From JAXDBV01 sp034678415 (GTDB lineage Bacteria; Bacteroidota; Bacteroidia; Bacteroidales; VadinHA17): a stretch of DNA of 14,255 nucleotides. Positions 1-7,075 of this stretch are shown piece after piece. The stretch lies in NCBI GenBank assembly GCA_034678415.1, contig JAXDBV010000101.1:1-14255 (forward strand), read 5' to 3'. How positions within the stretch are numbered: the first letter of the stretch is position 1; the number at the start of each line of letters is the position of its first letter. Both the position numbers and the translations under genes were made by a program. The notes under the pieces were generated by a model. That model ran no database searches. It was not told the DNA's origin and saw nothing but the letters and a program-made list of their open reading frames with translations.

Positions 1-1
1 T

Positions 2-817
2 TTCCTCCCGGTCAGGGAGAATGTAAGTGAGATTCCGTCAGGTACACGGCCGAGAATCATCCTTGGCATTCCCTCATGCGACCTTGCGGGCCTGGGGCTG
101 CTCGATGAGATCTACCTTGACAAGAACCTTATCGATCCGTTTTACCGGCAGAAGAGGGAAAGTACCTTTCTCATCGGAACCGATTGTCATTCGCATCAGG
201 AGCATTGCCATTGTATAAGCTATGATATTAATCCTTTTCCCGGAACGGAACATGACCTTTCCCTTTCCCTGATCAACGGGCAGATGGTTGTGATGACAGG
301 ATCGAAGAAGGGGGATGAGTTCATTAACCGGATAAAAAAACACGCTACCCTGGCTGAAGCAGGGGTAAAAGACCTCAGACCGGTGGAAGAAATACGCAAC
401 AGGATCACCGGTGAGCTGAAGGATAAGAATAAGGGATTGCCCAATTACGGAAGAACGGGGGTTCTGGTAAAAAACTCAGCGGATGAGATATGGAAGAAGT
501 ACTCGAAGGATTGTGTCTCATGCGGTGCCTGTGCCACGATTTGTCCCACTTGTACCTGTTTTCTCCTGATTGACCGGCCCGACTTTGAGAAGGTGAAGCA
601 ACTGGACGCCTGCCAGTAGCCCGCTTTTGAGCGTGTTGCCGCGGGTGAGGATCCCCTCCGCGAGAAACACCACAGGTTTAAAAACCGGTACCTGTGCAAA
701 TATGTATGGCGACCGGAGAAATTCCGTTCCACTGCCTGTACAGGATGCGGAAGATGCATCGAGGCATGCATCGGTAAGATCAATAAGAATGAGCTTTTTA
801 TGGAATTATCTTCATAA
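2..817 (+). pseudogene. HydB-like 4Fe-4S beta subunit, 5'-partial, with in-frame TAG
   Basis: The reading frame is open from the first full codon of the window, so the N-terminus lies upstream. It reads 205 residues to a TAG at 617-619, then 65 more residues in the same frame to a TAA at 815-817. The first part resembles the sulfhydrogenase beta (HydB) / 4Fe-4S dicluster family: a PSCDLAGL segment, then DPFYRQKRES, then cysteines in a DCHSHQEHCHC stretch, then a first [4Fe-4S] motif CVSCGACATICP near the TAG. The part after the TAG continues the family pattern (FERVAAGEDP, then a run of basic residues) and carries the second [4Fe-4S] motif CTGCGRCIEAC. The protein would relay electrons between the adjacent flavin subunit and downstream Fe-S subunits. 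The next gene starts 14 bases after the TAA. Because frame and motifs survive beyond the TAG, this is a recent nonsense mutation, a sequence error or readthrough, not an old ruin. Family assignment is firm; functional status is open. Confidence 0.85.
617..619 (+). other. In-frame amber codon inside the HydB-like gene
   Basis: The TAG follows codons for LDACQ and is followed without any frame change by PAFERVAAGEDP. The 65 codons after it contain no ATG, GTG or TTG upstream of the second Fe-S motif; the only ATG lies six codons before the TAA. Independent re-initiation therefore could not supply the second cluster domain. TAC, TAT or TGG would each become TAG by one base change. Several other genes here end in TAG (at 3526, 8417, 10710 and 12597), so TAG is a normal stop in this genome. 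Confidence 0.9.
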
Positions 818-831
818 ATCTTTGACCCATT

Positions 832-1680
832 ATGCAGGAAGCTGAAGTAATACAAAAACCGGACACATGGAATATCTATAAACCTCTCAGGGCCACCATC
901 AGCAAGGTGATACAGGAATCTCCAACCATCAAGACACTGGAGATGATCCCTGAGCGTGATTTTTCCTTCAGAACCGGTGAATTCATCGAGCTCACCATAC
1001 CCGGTGTGGGCGAGGCACCATTCACCCCTTCTTCTTCCCCCCTGGAAACAAAGAAACTGGAAGTGACAGTGATGAGAGCCGGTTATGTTACCGGCTGGAT
1101 ACACCGGCTCAAACCGGGAGACCTGGTTGGTATCCGCGGACCTTTCGGACGCGGCTATCCGCTGGAAAAAATGTACGGCAAGGAGATACTGATCCTTGGC
1201 GGCGGATGCGGCTTCGCCCCCATCCGTTCCCTGCTCTACAACCTGATAGCGGAAAAGAAAAAATTCAAAAAGGTGACCCTCTGCTATGGATCAAAAACCC
1301 CGGATGAATGTATTTATAAACCCTTTATTTCCGAGCTGAGGGCTATCGATACATTCGAGGTATACCGTACCGTTGACCGGCCCGATGAAACATGGGCAGA
1401 GGACGTAGGGGTAGCAACCATCCTCCTTGACAAGGTAAACATCAACATTCCCAACTCTGTCGCAGTGGTGTGCGGTCCGCCCGTCATGATGAAGTTTGGC
1501 ACATTCAAGCTCCTAGAGATGGGGTATCCCGAAACGGATATCTATCTCTCCATGGAGAAAAACATGTCGTGCGGGCTTGGCAAGTGCGGACACTGCACCA
1601 TGGGAAAATATTTTGTCTGCAAAGACGGACCTGTCTTCACCTATTCAGAGATAAAAGATCAACCCGAAATCTGGAAGTAA
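832..1680 (+). CDS. HydG-like FAD/NAD(P)-binding gamma subunit with [2Fe-2S] site
   Basis: This 282-residue protein has the layout of ferredoxin-NADP reductase-like subunits of sulfhydrogenase gamma (HydG) and dihydroorotate dehydrogenase electron-transfer type. Residues 15-110 form the flavin-binding beta barrel, with an EAPFTPSSSP stretch at 61-70 in the place of the isoalloxazine-contacting loop. Residues 117-240 form the nucleotide-binding half, with GGGCGFAP at 123-130 and CGPP at 214-217. Cysteines 247, 252, 255 and 263 (CxxxxCxxC then x7-C) form the C-terminal [2Fe-2S] site. It should exchange electrons with NAD(P)H through FAD and pass them to the HydB-like subunit encoded just upstream. 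The ATG at 832 follows the upstream TAA by 14 bases. Whether it prefers NADH or NADPH cannot be judged from sequence alone. Family call is firm; the pairing with the hydrogenase is inferred from the operon. Confidence 0.9.
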   Translation: MQEAEVIQKPDTWNIYKPLRATISKVIQESPTIKTLEMIPERDFSFRTGEFIELTIPGVGEAPFTPSSSPLETKKLEVTVMRAGYVTGWIHRLKPGDLVGIRGPFGRGYPLEKMYGKEILILGGGCGFAPIRSLLYNLIAEKKKFKKVTLCYGSKTPDECIYKPFISELRAIDTFEVYRTVDRPDETWAEDVGVATILLDKVNINIPNSVAVVCGPPVMMKFGTFKLLEMGYPETDIYLSMEKNMSCGLGKCGHCTMGKYFVCKDGPVFTYSEIKDQPEIWK

Positions 1681-1690
1681 AAGTGCAGCC

Positions 1691-2155
1691 ATGAAAAAAA
1701 TTCTCATTGATCTGACAAAGATGCGTGACCACGACCATCTCCCTGTGGATGCAAGCACGGGCGTGAAAGCCGGCGACGGGTTCAGGACGCTCCGTGAAGA
1801 AGCCACATTTGAGTTTACCTGCCGGCGGTGCACAGATGCGCCCTGTATCGCTGTCTGTCCTGCTGAAGCACTCGAAAAAGACGCCACGGGAAGAGTGATA
1901 AGGAACGTGAACCTCTGCGTGCGATGCAAATCCTGCATCACTATTTGCCCTTTCGGAACCCTCATGGACGACCTGTTTGAGAAGAAGGAAAGGGCACGGC
2001 TGTTCAACCTTGATGACGAACGCGAGTTGGCTGCCTTTATACGTGCCTGTCCGCCGGATACCGTGTGCTACTATGACGGAGAACCGGATCCGGCAAAAAA
2101 CATATACCTCCTGAATGACAGGGTTCTGGTAAAAGAGTATATCTGGAATGCATAA
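1691..2155 (+). CDS. HycB/CooF-like 2x[4Fe-4S] ferredoxin subunit
   Basis: This 154-residue soluble protein has two [4Fe-4S] motifs: C44-x2-C47-x4-C52-x3-C56-P, and C76-x2-C79-x2-C82-x3-C86-P. The longer spacing in the first motif is typical of the HycB/CooF/DmsB-type electron-transfer subunits that link an oxidoreductase to a group 4 hydrogenase. Two further cysteines, C120 and C126 (ACPPDTVC), lie in the C-terminal part and could be structural or support another site. Its place between the flavin module and the membrane core suggests that it wires the two together. The gene starts 10 bases after the previous stop and has no clear Shine-Dalgarno sequence. Alternative reading: a formate-dehydrogenase-type FdhB ferredoxin, which would fit if an FdhA gene lies upstream of the window. 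Confidence 0.9.
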   Translation: MKKILIDLTKMRDHDHLPVDASTGVKAGDGFRTLREEATFEFTCRRCTDAPCIAVCPAEALEKDATGRVIRNVNLCVRCKSCITICPFGTLMDDLFEKKERARLFNLDDERELAAFIRACPPDTVCYYDGEPDPAKNIYLLNDRVLVKEYIWNA

Positions 2156-2169
2156 AAAGAGTATGATCC

Positions 2170-3102
2170 ATGCTTAAAGAACTGTTTTATTTTCTGGTCT
2201 ATCCCGGGCTCCTGTTCGCAGGGATCGTTGGAGGACTCCTCTCCTGGTTCGACAGGAAGGTCACAGCAATGGTTCAGTTCCGGAAAGGACCACCCATGCT
2301 GCAGCCGTTCTATGATTTTTTTAAACTGCTCCTGGTGAAGGAGACCATCCTCCCGGCAAGGGGATCGGCTCTTACCTTCCTCCTCGCTCCTGTGTTCGGG
2401 CTGTTTGGCGCCACACTTGCCATTGTGTTTATCCTTCTCCCCTTGTTCGGTATCAGGACAGGATTCCAGGGAGACATCATCGTGATCTTTTACCTGCTGG
2501 CCATCCCATCCCTTACTTACATGATCGGCGCGCTGGCATCGGGCAATCCACTGGCAGCTGTGGGTGCTTCCCGCGAGATGAAGCTCATTCTGGGTTACGA
2601 ACTAAGCTTCCTGCTCATGGTCGCCGCCATTATCCTCAAGGCCGGTATGAATATCAGCCTCAGCGATATCATCGCCGCACAGCAGGAATCGGGGGCATTC
2701 ATCGGCAGCCTGTCGGGCATCCTCCTCTTCATCGTGGGCCTCATGTGTGTCCAGGCAAAGCTGGGACTGGTGCCATTCGATATGGCCGAGGCAGAAACGG
2801 AGATCAACCATGGCGCATTCATCGAGTTCTCAGGTACTGCCTATGCCTTTGTTAAACTGACCAAGTACATCATGCTGTTTGCCCTTCCCATGTTCCTCAT
2901 CGCCCTCTTTATGAACGGACTACGATGGGATGGCATACATATCCTCTGGTCCGTGCTTAAAATCCTGGCGGTTGTCATTATTCCCACACTGGTGAGAAAT
3001 ACCAATCCACGGGTGAAGATACACCAGGCGATGCGCTTCTTCTTCCTGTGGATGAACCTGCTGGTGGTTATTGCAATAATATTAATATATATAGGAATCT
3101 AA
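2170..3102 (+). CDS. mbhM: NuoH/EchB/MbhM-like membrane-anchor subunit
   Basis: A 310-residue, strongly hydrophobic protein with about eight membrane segments. It belongs to the complex I subunit 1 (NuoH) family in its group 4 hydrogenase form. Visible family motifs are SWFDRKVTAMVQFRKGPP close to the N-terminus (after the first helix), ASREMKLILGYEL in the middle, and VPFDMAEAETEI, the acidic loop that faces the Fe-S/NiFe arm. In this family the subunit anchors the hydrogenase module to the membrane and passes conformational or proton signals to the antiporter-like subunits. Length matches EchB/MbhM. The gene begins 14 bases after the ferredoxin gene. An out-of-frame ATG a few bases upstream (2163) is ignored because it does not lead into this frame. 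Confidence 0.94.
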   Translation: MLKELFYFLVYPGLLFAGIVGGLLSWFDRKVTAMVQFRKGPPMLQPFYDFFKLLLVKETILPARGSALTFLLAPVFGLFGATLAIVFILLPLFGIRTGFQGDIIVIFYLLAIPSLTYMIGALASGNPLAAVGASREMKLILGYELSFLLMVAAIILKAGMNISLSDIIAAQQESGAFIGSLSGILLFIVGLMCVQAKLGLVPFDMAEAETEINHGAFIEFSGTAYAFVKLTKYIMLFALPMFLIALFMNGLRWDGIHILWSVLKILAVVIIPTLVRNTNPRVKIHQAMRFFFLWMNLLVVIAIILIYIGI

Positions 3103-3114
3103 AAACCATAGACC

Positions 3115-3528
3115 TTGGCCTTCAAAGATTTCATCTTTAAAAAATCGCTCTGGTTGTTCCACTTTGGCGGAGCATCATGTAACAATTGCGATATCGAGAT
3201 CATTGACTGTTTGACTCCCCGTTACGATGTGGAGAGGTTTGGCATGCAGCTGGTTGGCAGTGTACGGCATGCCGACGTCCTGCTGGTCAACGGCTCGATA
3301 AACCAGAAAGACAAGCAACGTCTGCTGGAGGTTTACAGACAGGCCCCAAAACCGATCCTGGTCGTGGCTATCGGCGCCTGCGGATGTAGCGGCGGCATCT
3401 TTGCTGACGGATATACCTTCGCCGGACCAGTGGATAAGATCATCCCCGTGGATGTCTATATACCTGGCTGCCCGCCTAAACCGGAAGCAATCCTGGCAGG
3501 TATTGTCAAACTGTTGAATAAAAAATAG
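3115..3528 (+). CDS. mbhJ: NuoB/EchC/MbhJ-like small hydrogenase subunit (TTG start)
   Basis: A 137-residue subunit carrying the [4Fe-4S] cluster nearest the Ni-Fe site. The ligands are all present: C22 and C25 in ASCNNCDIEI, C89 in IGACGCSGG, and C119 in IPGCPPKPEA. Length fits the compact group 4 small subunits, which lack the extra Fe-S domains of uptake hydrogenases. The start must be TTG at 3115: an in-frame TAG sits at 3109-3111, no ATG or GTG lies between that stop and the conserved FKDFIFKKSLW segment, and the family N-terminus matches what TTG gives. It is the only non-ATG start needed among the complete operon genes. The gene starts 12 bases after the NuoH-like stop and ends in tandem stops (TAG TGA). 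Confidence 0.93.
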   Translation: MAFKDFIFKKSLWLFHFGGASCNNCDIEIIDCLTPRYDVERFGMQLVGSVRHADVLLVNGSINQKDKQRLLEVYRQAPKPILVVAIGACGCSGGIFADGYTFAGPVDKIIPVDVYIPGCPPKPEAILAGIVKLLNKK

Positions 3529-3533
3529 TGACC

Positions 3534-3989
3534 ATGATCGATACCCAGTCATTCATAAAAAGCACACGGCAGAAATTCAGCGACTCGGTGAAAGAGGTGG
3601 AGGTGAAGTCGGAAAAAAGGGCTACTCTCACCATCGAAGCGAAATCATTGCTGAAAATGGTAAACTTCTTCTTCAGCTATATGAGCTTCCGTTTCATCAT
3701 TGCCAGTGCTGTGCACACAAAAAAAGGATTTGAGATCTACTATCATTTCTCCAACGACGCGGCAGGGCTGATCATTAACCTCCATGTGATTCTCCCGCAA
3801 GAAAAGCCGGAGATCGAATCCCTCGCCAACATGTTTGACGCGGCCAACTGGATAGAGAGAGAGATGCACGAGCTGTTCGGTATCACATTCCTGAACCATC
3901 CTAACCCGGAAGCCCTGCTGTCGGAAGGAAACTGGGCTGTAGGTGTCTATCCGTATCGTAAAGATCCAAAAGAACTTAAACTGGAGTAA
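3534..3989 (+). CDS. mbhK: NuoC/EchD/MbhK-like hydrogenase subunit
   Basis: A 151-residue protein of the 30-kDa complex I subunit (NuoC) family, shown by ANWIEREMHELFGITF at about residues 104-119 and the following NHPNP and VYPYRKDP segments. It forms part of the peripheral arm next to the NiFe large and small subunits and has no cofactor ligands of its own. I use the ATG at 3534; an in-frame GTG at 3528 overlaps the preceding stop and would add two residues (the first encoded by GTG, then Thr). Length is close to MbhK/EchD, without the large-subunit fusion seen in E. coli HycE. Family assignment is strong because the WIEREMxELFGI signature is intact. Confidence 0.92.
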   Translation: MIDTQSFIKSTRQKFSDSVKEVEVKSEKRATLTIEAKSLLKMVNFFFSYMSFRFIIASAVHTKKGFEIYYHFSNDAAGLIINLHVILPQEKPEIESLANMFDAANWIEREMHELFGITFLNHPNPEALLSEGNWAVGVYPYRKDPKELKLE

Positions 3990-3990
3990 C

Positions 3991-5184
3991 ATGGTAAAAC
4001 AGACGATCATACCGGTAGGTCCGTATCATCCCCTCCAGGAAGAGCCTGAACTGTTCAGGTTGTACTGCGAAGGTGAGATCGTGAAGGACATCAAATGGGA
4101 GACCGGTTATAACCACCGGGGTATTGAAAAGCTGAGCGAAACAAAAACTTTCGATCAGTCGTTCTTCCTTGTGGAAAGGATCTGCGGTATCTGCTCCACC
4201 TCCCATCCCTTTGCCTTTGCCAACGCACTGGAAGAGATTGTACAGTGCCGGATACCTAACCGGGCCAAGTACATACGGTCGATCATTGGAGAGCTGGAGA
4301 GGGTACACAGCCATCTGTTGTGGCTGGGGCTGGCAGGCCATTTCCTCGGCTATAACACCGTATTCATGTGGGCATGGAAATACCGTGAACCCATCCTCGA
4401 CCTGTTCGAGATAATCACCGGCAACCGAAATAGTTATGCCATGTTCAAAATTGGGGGTGTGAGGCGTGACATACCCAACGACATCTTCCCCGTCATCAGG
4501 AAAACGCTGGATGAGTTTAAACCCAAGCTGGACATGCTCACCGGTGCTGTTATGGACGATCCTGTGATCCATGCACGTACCAGGGGGGTAGGTATCCTTT
4601 CAAGGCAGGACTGTATCAACTTTGCAGCCGTGGGACCCGTGGCCCGCGCTTCAGGCATCGACATTGATGTCAGGAGGGACGACCCGTACGCAGCTTATGA
4701 TATGGTTAGCTGGAAAGTGATCACCGCCAACGAAGGCGATGTGTTCGCCAAAGCTTATGTGAGGTTGCTGGAAATGTATGAGTCGGTATCAATCATTGAA
4801 CAGTGCCTGGACGGCATGCTGAAAGAACCGGAGGGAGACATCGAGGTGAAGGTGAAAAATGTGCCGCCAGGAATGGCTACCGGGCGTGCCGAAGCACCCC
4901 GCGGTGAAGTGTTCCATTTTGTCCTGACCGACGGGGGCTATGGACCGGTGCGGCATAAGATCAGAGCTCCCAGCTACGTGAACATCGCCACGTTCAAAAA
5001 AGCATGCGTGGGTCAGACCATCTCCGATGCCACTATCGCACTGGCGGCCGTCGATCCCTGTTACTGCTGCACCGAAAGGATGGCCCTGGCCTATGATATC
5101 CACAACGGCCATCTGATGCATAACGGTACCGACCTCATCAGACTCTCTCACATGAAGACAGAAACGTTAAGAAAATCTATATAA
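3991..5184 (+). CDS. mbhL: Group 4 [NiFe]-hydrogenase large (catalytic) subunit, NuoD/EchE/MbhL-like
   Basis: A 397-residue catalytic subunit. Both nickel-binding motifs are intact: RICGICSTSH at 63-72 (C65, C68) and DPCYCCTER at 355-363 (C357, C360, with an extra C359). This separates it from Nuo, Fpo and hydrogenase-related Ehr complexes that have lost these cysteines. NHRGIEKL at 41-48 is the conserved stretch before the first motif. After Arg363 there is a 34-residue tail; by analogy with E. coli HycE, whose tail is cut after the equivalent arginine, this tail is probably removed by the protease encoded at 11668-12177 after nickel insertion. The ATG at 3991 follows the previous stop by one base. 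A GTG at 3943 would extend the frame into the mbhK-like gene and is rejected because family homology begins at IPVGPYHP. Reaction: 2H+ + 2e- <-> H2. Confidence 0.96.
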   Translation: MVKQTIIPVGPYHPLQEEPELFRLYCEGEIVKDIKWETGYNHRGIEKLSETKTFDQSFFLVERICGICSTSHPFAFANALEEIVQCRIPNRAKYIRSIIGELERVHSHLLWLGLAGHFLGYNTVFMWAWKYREPILDLFEIITGNRNSYAMFKIGGVRRDIPNDIFPVIRKTLDEFKPKLDMLTGAVMDDPVIHARTRGVGILSRQDCINFAAVGPVARASGIDIDVRRDDPYAAYDMVSWKVITANEGDVFAKAYVRLLEMYESVSIIEQCLDGMLKEPEGDIEVKVKNVPPGMATGRAEAPRGEVFHFVLTDGGYGPVRHKIRAPSYVNIATFKKACVGQTISDATIALAAVDPCYCCTERMALAYDIHNGHLMHNGTDLIRLSHMKTETLRKSI

Positions 5185-5193
5185 TCCAGCATT

Positions 5194-7062
5194 ATGAGCG
5201 ATCTGTATTATATCATCCTATTCCCCATCCTGGCAGGGATGCTCCTTTTCATCGTACCCGACAGGGCCAGGCTCGTCAAGGGCATCGCGGCCCTGCTCGT
5301 CTCCGTACTATCCCTTTTCTATGCCATCCGGCTCTATACTTACCCTCCGGGGGTGGTCAGCCTTGATATGTTCTCATCATGGTTCAGGGAAGGCTCTCTG
5401 CTCAACCAGGCTCTGGCAGGACTGAATGAGTTTTCCGCCTTCAACGTTGACAACCTGGGCAGGTTCATTACCGTGGCCGCATGTGCATTTACAGTGCTCA
5501 TCACTTTGTATTCCCTGAAATATATTGACAGGAACAAAATCATACGCAACTACTATCCATACCTGTTGCTCACACTGGGCCTCACCGCCGGTGCCGCACT
5601 GACGGATAACATGCTGATGCTGCTGGGTTTCTGGGGTGTGCTGGGCATCACACTGTATAAGCTGATCCATGGCTATGATGAAGAGAGCTCCGCCGCCGCT
5701 AAAAAAACACTGATCATTATCGGCGCCTCCGACAGCATCATGATCATCGGTATGGCCATTGTGTGGAGGATCTATGGCACGCTCTCCATGTCGGAGCTTA
5801 CGGTTTCAACCCAGTATCCCATCCTGGCGATCGCCTTCCTGGCCCTCCTGACAGGCAGCTTCACTAAGGCAGGTGCTTTCCCCTTCCATTCCTGGATACC
5901 CGATTATACGCGTTATGCCCCTGCTTCATCCTCAGCCTTCCTTCCGGCCTCGCTCGACAAGCTGCTCGGTATCTATTTCATGGCACGCCTGTGCGTAGAC
6001 ATTTTCAAACCGAACGAATGGCTGCGCCTCACCATGATCACACTGGGCGTCATGACCATCATCTTTGCCGTAATGATGGCGCTGATACAGCATAATTACA
6101 AGAGGCTGCTGGGATACCATGCCGTGTCGCAGGTAGGATACATGGTTCTGGGCTTGGCCCTGGGCTCACCCCTCGGCATCGCCGGTGGCCTGTTCCACAT
6201 GTTCAATAATGCCATCTATAAGACAGGACTGTTCCTCTCCGCCGGCAGTGTTGAATATGCCACACATAAGGATGACCTGGATGACCTGGGCGGACTGTCG
6301 AAGGCCATGCCGGTGACGTTTGTCTCGGCACTGATCTGTGCACTGTCTATCTCCGGGGTGCCCCCCCTTAACGGCTTTGCATCCAAATGGCTGATATACC
6401 AGGGAATCATCGATTTCGGGAAAGAACCCGGACTGGCCAACCAGCTATGGTTCCTCTGGCTGGGACTGGCAGTGCTCGGATCAGCCCTGACACTGGCCAG
6501 CTTCATCAAATTCATATCCGGCATCTTCCTGGGAAAGGTGAAAGAAGAATACAAGACGATGCGGGAGGTGAGTATCCTCATGTGGCTTCCCAATGCCCTG
6601 CTCGCACTGGCGTGCATCCTGACCGGAGTGTTCGCCTCCACATGGGTCATCCCAAAGATCATTATGCCCCTGTACGGAAGCGTTGAATATACCGGTATAT
6701 GGCAGTCAACCTCTGTCTCCATACTGGTGCTCGTATCCCTGTTACTGGGTGTGATAATTTACCTGTTGGGCACTATGAAAAAACTCAGAAGAGACGAGAG
6801 TTTCATCGGGGGAGAAATAAACCGGGAAGAGGTTCAATACCCTGTGATGGAGTTCTATAAAACGATACAGGACTTTAAGTTCCTGAACGTAGTATACAAG
6901 CAGGCAGAGAAGAAATGGTATGACATTTATGATATCGGCAGGCGCATTGTATTCTGGGCCGGCGGATTGCTGGGAAAAGCACATACGGGCATATTCACCA
7001 TGTACGCCATATGGCTGGTGGCAGGGCTGGTCCTCCTTCTTATCATCCTTATGCAACAATAA
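5194..7062 (+). CDS. NuoL/MrpA-like antiporter subunit of the hydrogenase complex
   Basis: A 622-residue membrane protein of the proton-conducting transporter family (NuoL/MrpA/MrpD/HyfB). The central antiporter core is recognisable: TGSFTKAGAFPFHSWIPD with K225, then LDKLLGIY with K256, YKRLLGYHAVSQVGYM near 302-317, NNAIYKTGLF with K343, and NGFASKW with K398. The glutamate usual in TM5 is not visible: the equivalent segment reads LLGFWGVLGITLYKL, and the position matched to Glu141 of the MrpD-like paralogue falls on a hydrophobic residue. Residues about 530-622 form a charged linker, an amphipathic stretch and a final membrane helix, which may act like the lateral helix of NuoL or the MbhI subunit. 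Followed directly by the MbhDE gene, it corresponds to the N-terminal two thirds of MrpA. It starts 9 bases after the large-subunit stop. Confidence 0.9.
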   Translation: MSDLYYIILFPILAGMLLFIVPDRARLVKGIAALLVSVLSLFYAIRLYTYPPGVVSLDMFSSWFREGSLLNQALAGLNEFSAFNVDNLGRFITVAACAFTVLITLYSLKYIDRNKIIRNYYPYLLLTLGLTAGAALTDNMLMLLGFWGVLGITLYKLIHGYDEESSAAAKKTLIIIGASDSIMIIGMAIVWRIYGTLSMSELTVSTQYPILAIAFLALLTGSFTKAGAFPFHSWIPDYTRYAPASSSAFLPASLDKLLGIYFMARLCVDIFKPNEWLRLTMITLGVMTIIFAVMMALIQHNYKRLLGYHAVSQVGYMVLGLALGSPLGIAGGLFHMFNNAIYKTGLFLSAGSVEYATHKDDLDDLGGLSKAMPVTFVSALICALSISGVPPLNGFASKWLIYQGIIDFGKEPGLANQLWFLWLGLAVLGSALTLASFIKFISGIFLGKVKEEYKTMREVSILMWLPNALLALACILTGVFASTWVIPKIIMPLYGSVEYTGIWQSTSVSILVLVSLLLGVIIYLLGTMKKLRRDESFIGGEINREEVQYPVMEFYKTIQDFKFLNVVYKQAEKKWYDIYDIGRRIVFWAGGLLGKAHTGIFTMYAIWLVAGLVLLLIILMQQ

Positions 7063-7075
7063 AAGAAGAAATATT

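Noticed and set aside
617..619. Genome-wide reassignment of TAG, or pyrrolysine, as the default explanation of the amber codon
   Set aside because: At least four other genes here end properly in TAG, one directly followed by TGA, and no pyrrolysine machinery is visible. Readthrough is left only as a minor option.
627..845. Plus-strand frame of 72 codons spanning the region after the amber codon
   Set aside because: The HydB frame through the same bases holds a perfect CxxCxxCxxxC motif and family-like residues; the 627 frame has none and overruns the start of the HydG-like gene.
445..1104. Long open frame on the minus strand (219 codons) opposite the HydB/HydG-like genes
   Set aside because: It lies opposite two clearly conserved genes, has no recognisable domain and an odd composition, and is best explained as a shadow of their codon usage.
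3943..3990. Upstream GTG start for the hydrogenase large subunit
   Set aside because: It would overlap the NuoC-like gene by about 47 bases and add 16 residues with no family likeness; the ATG at 3991 fits the conserved N-terminus.
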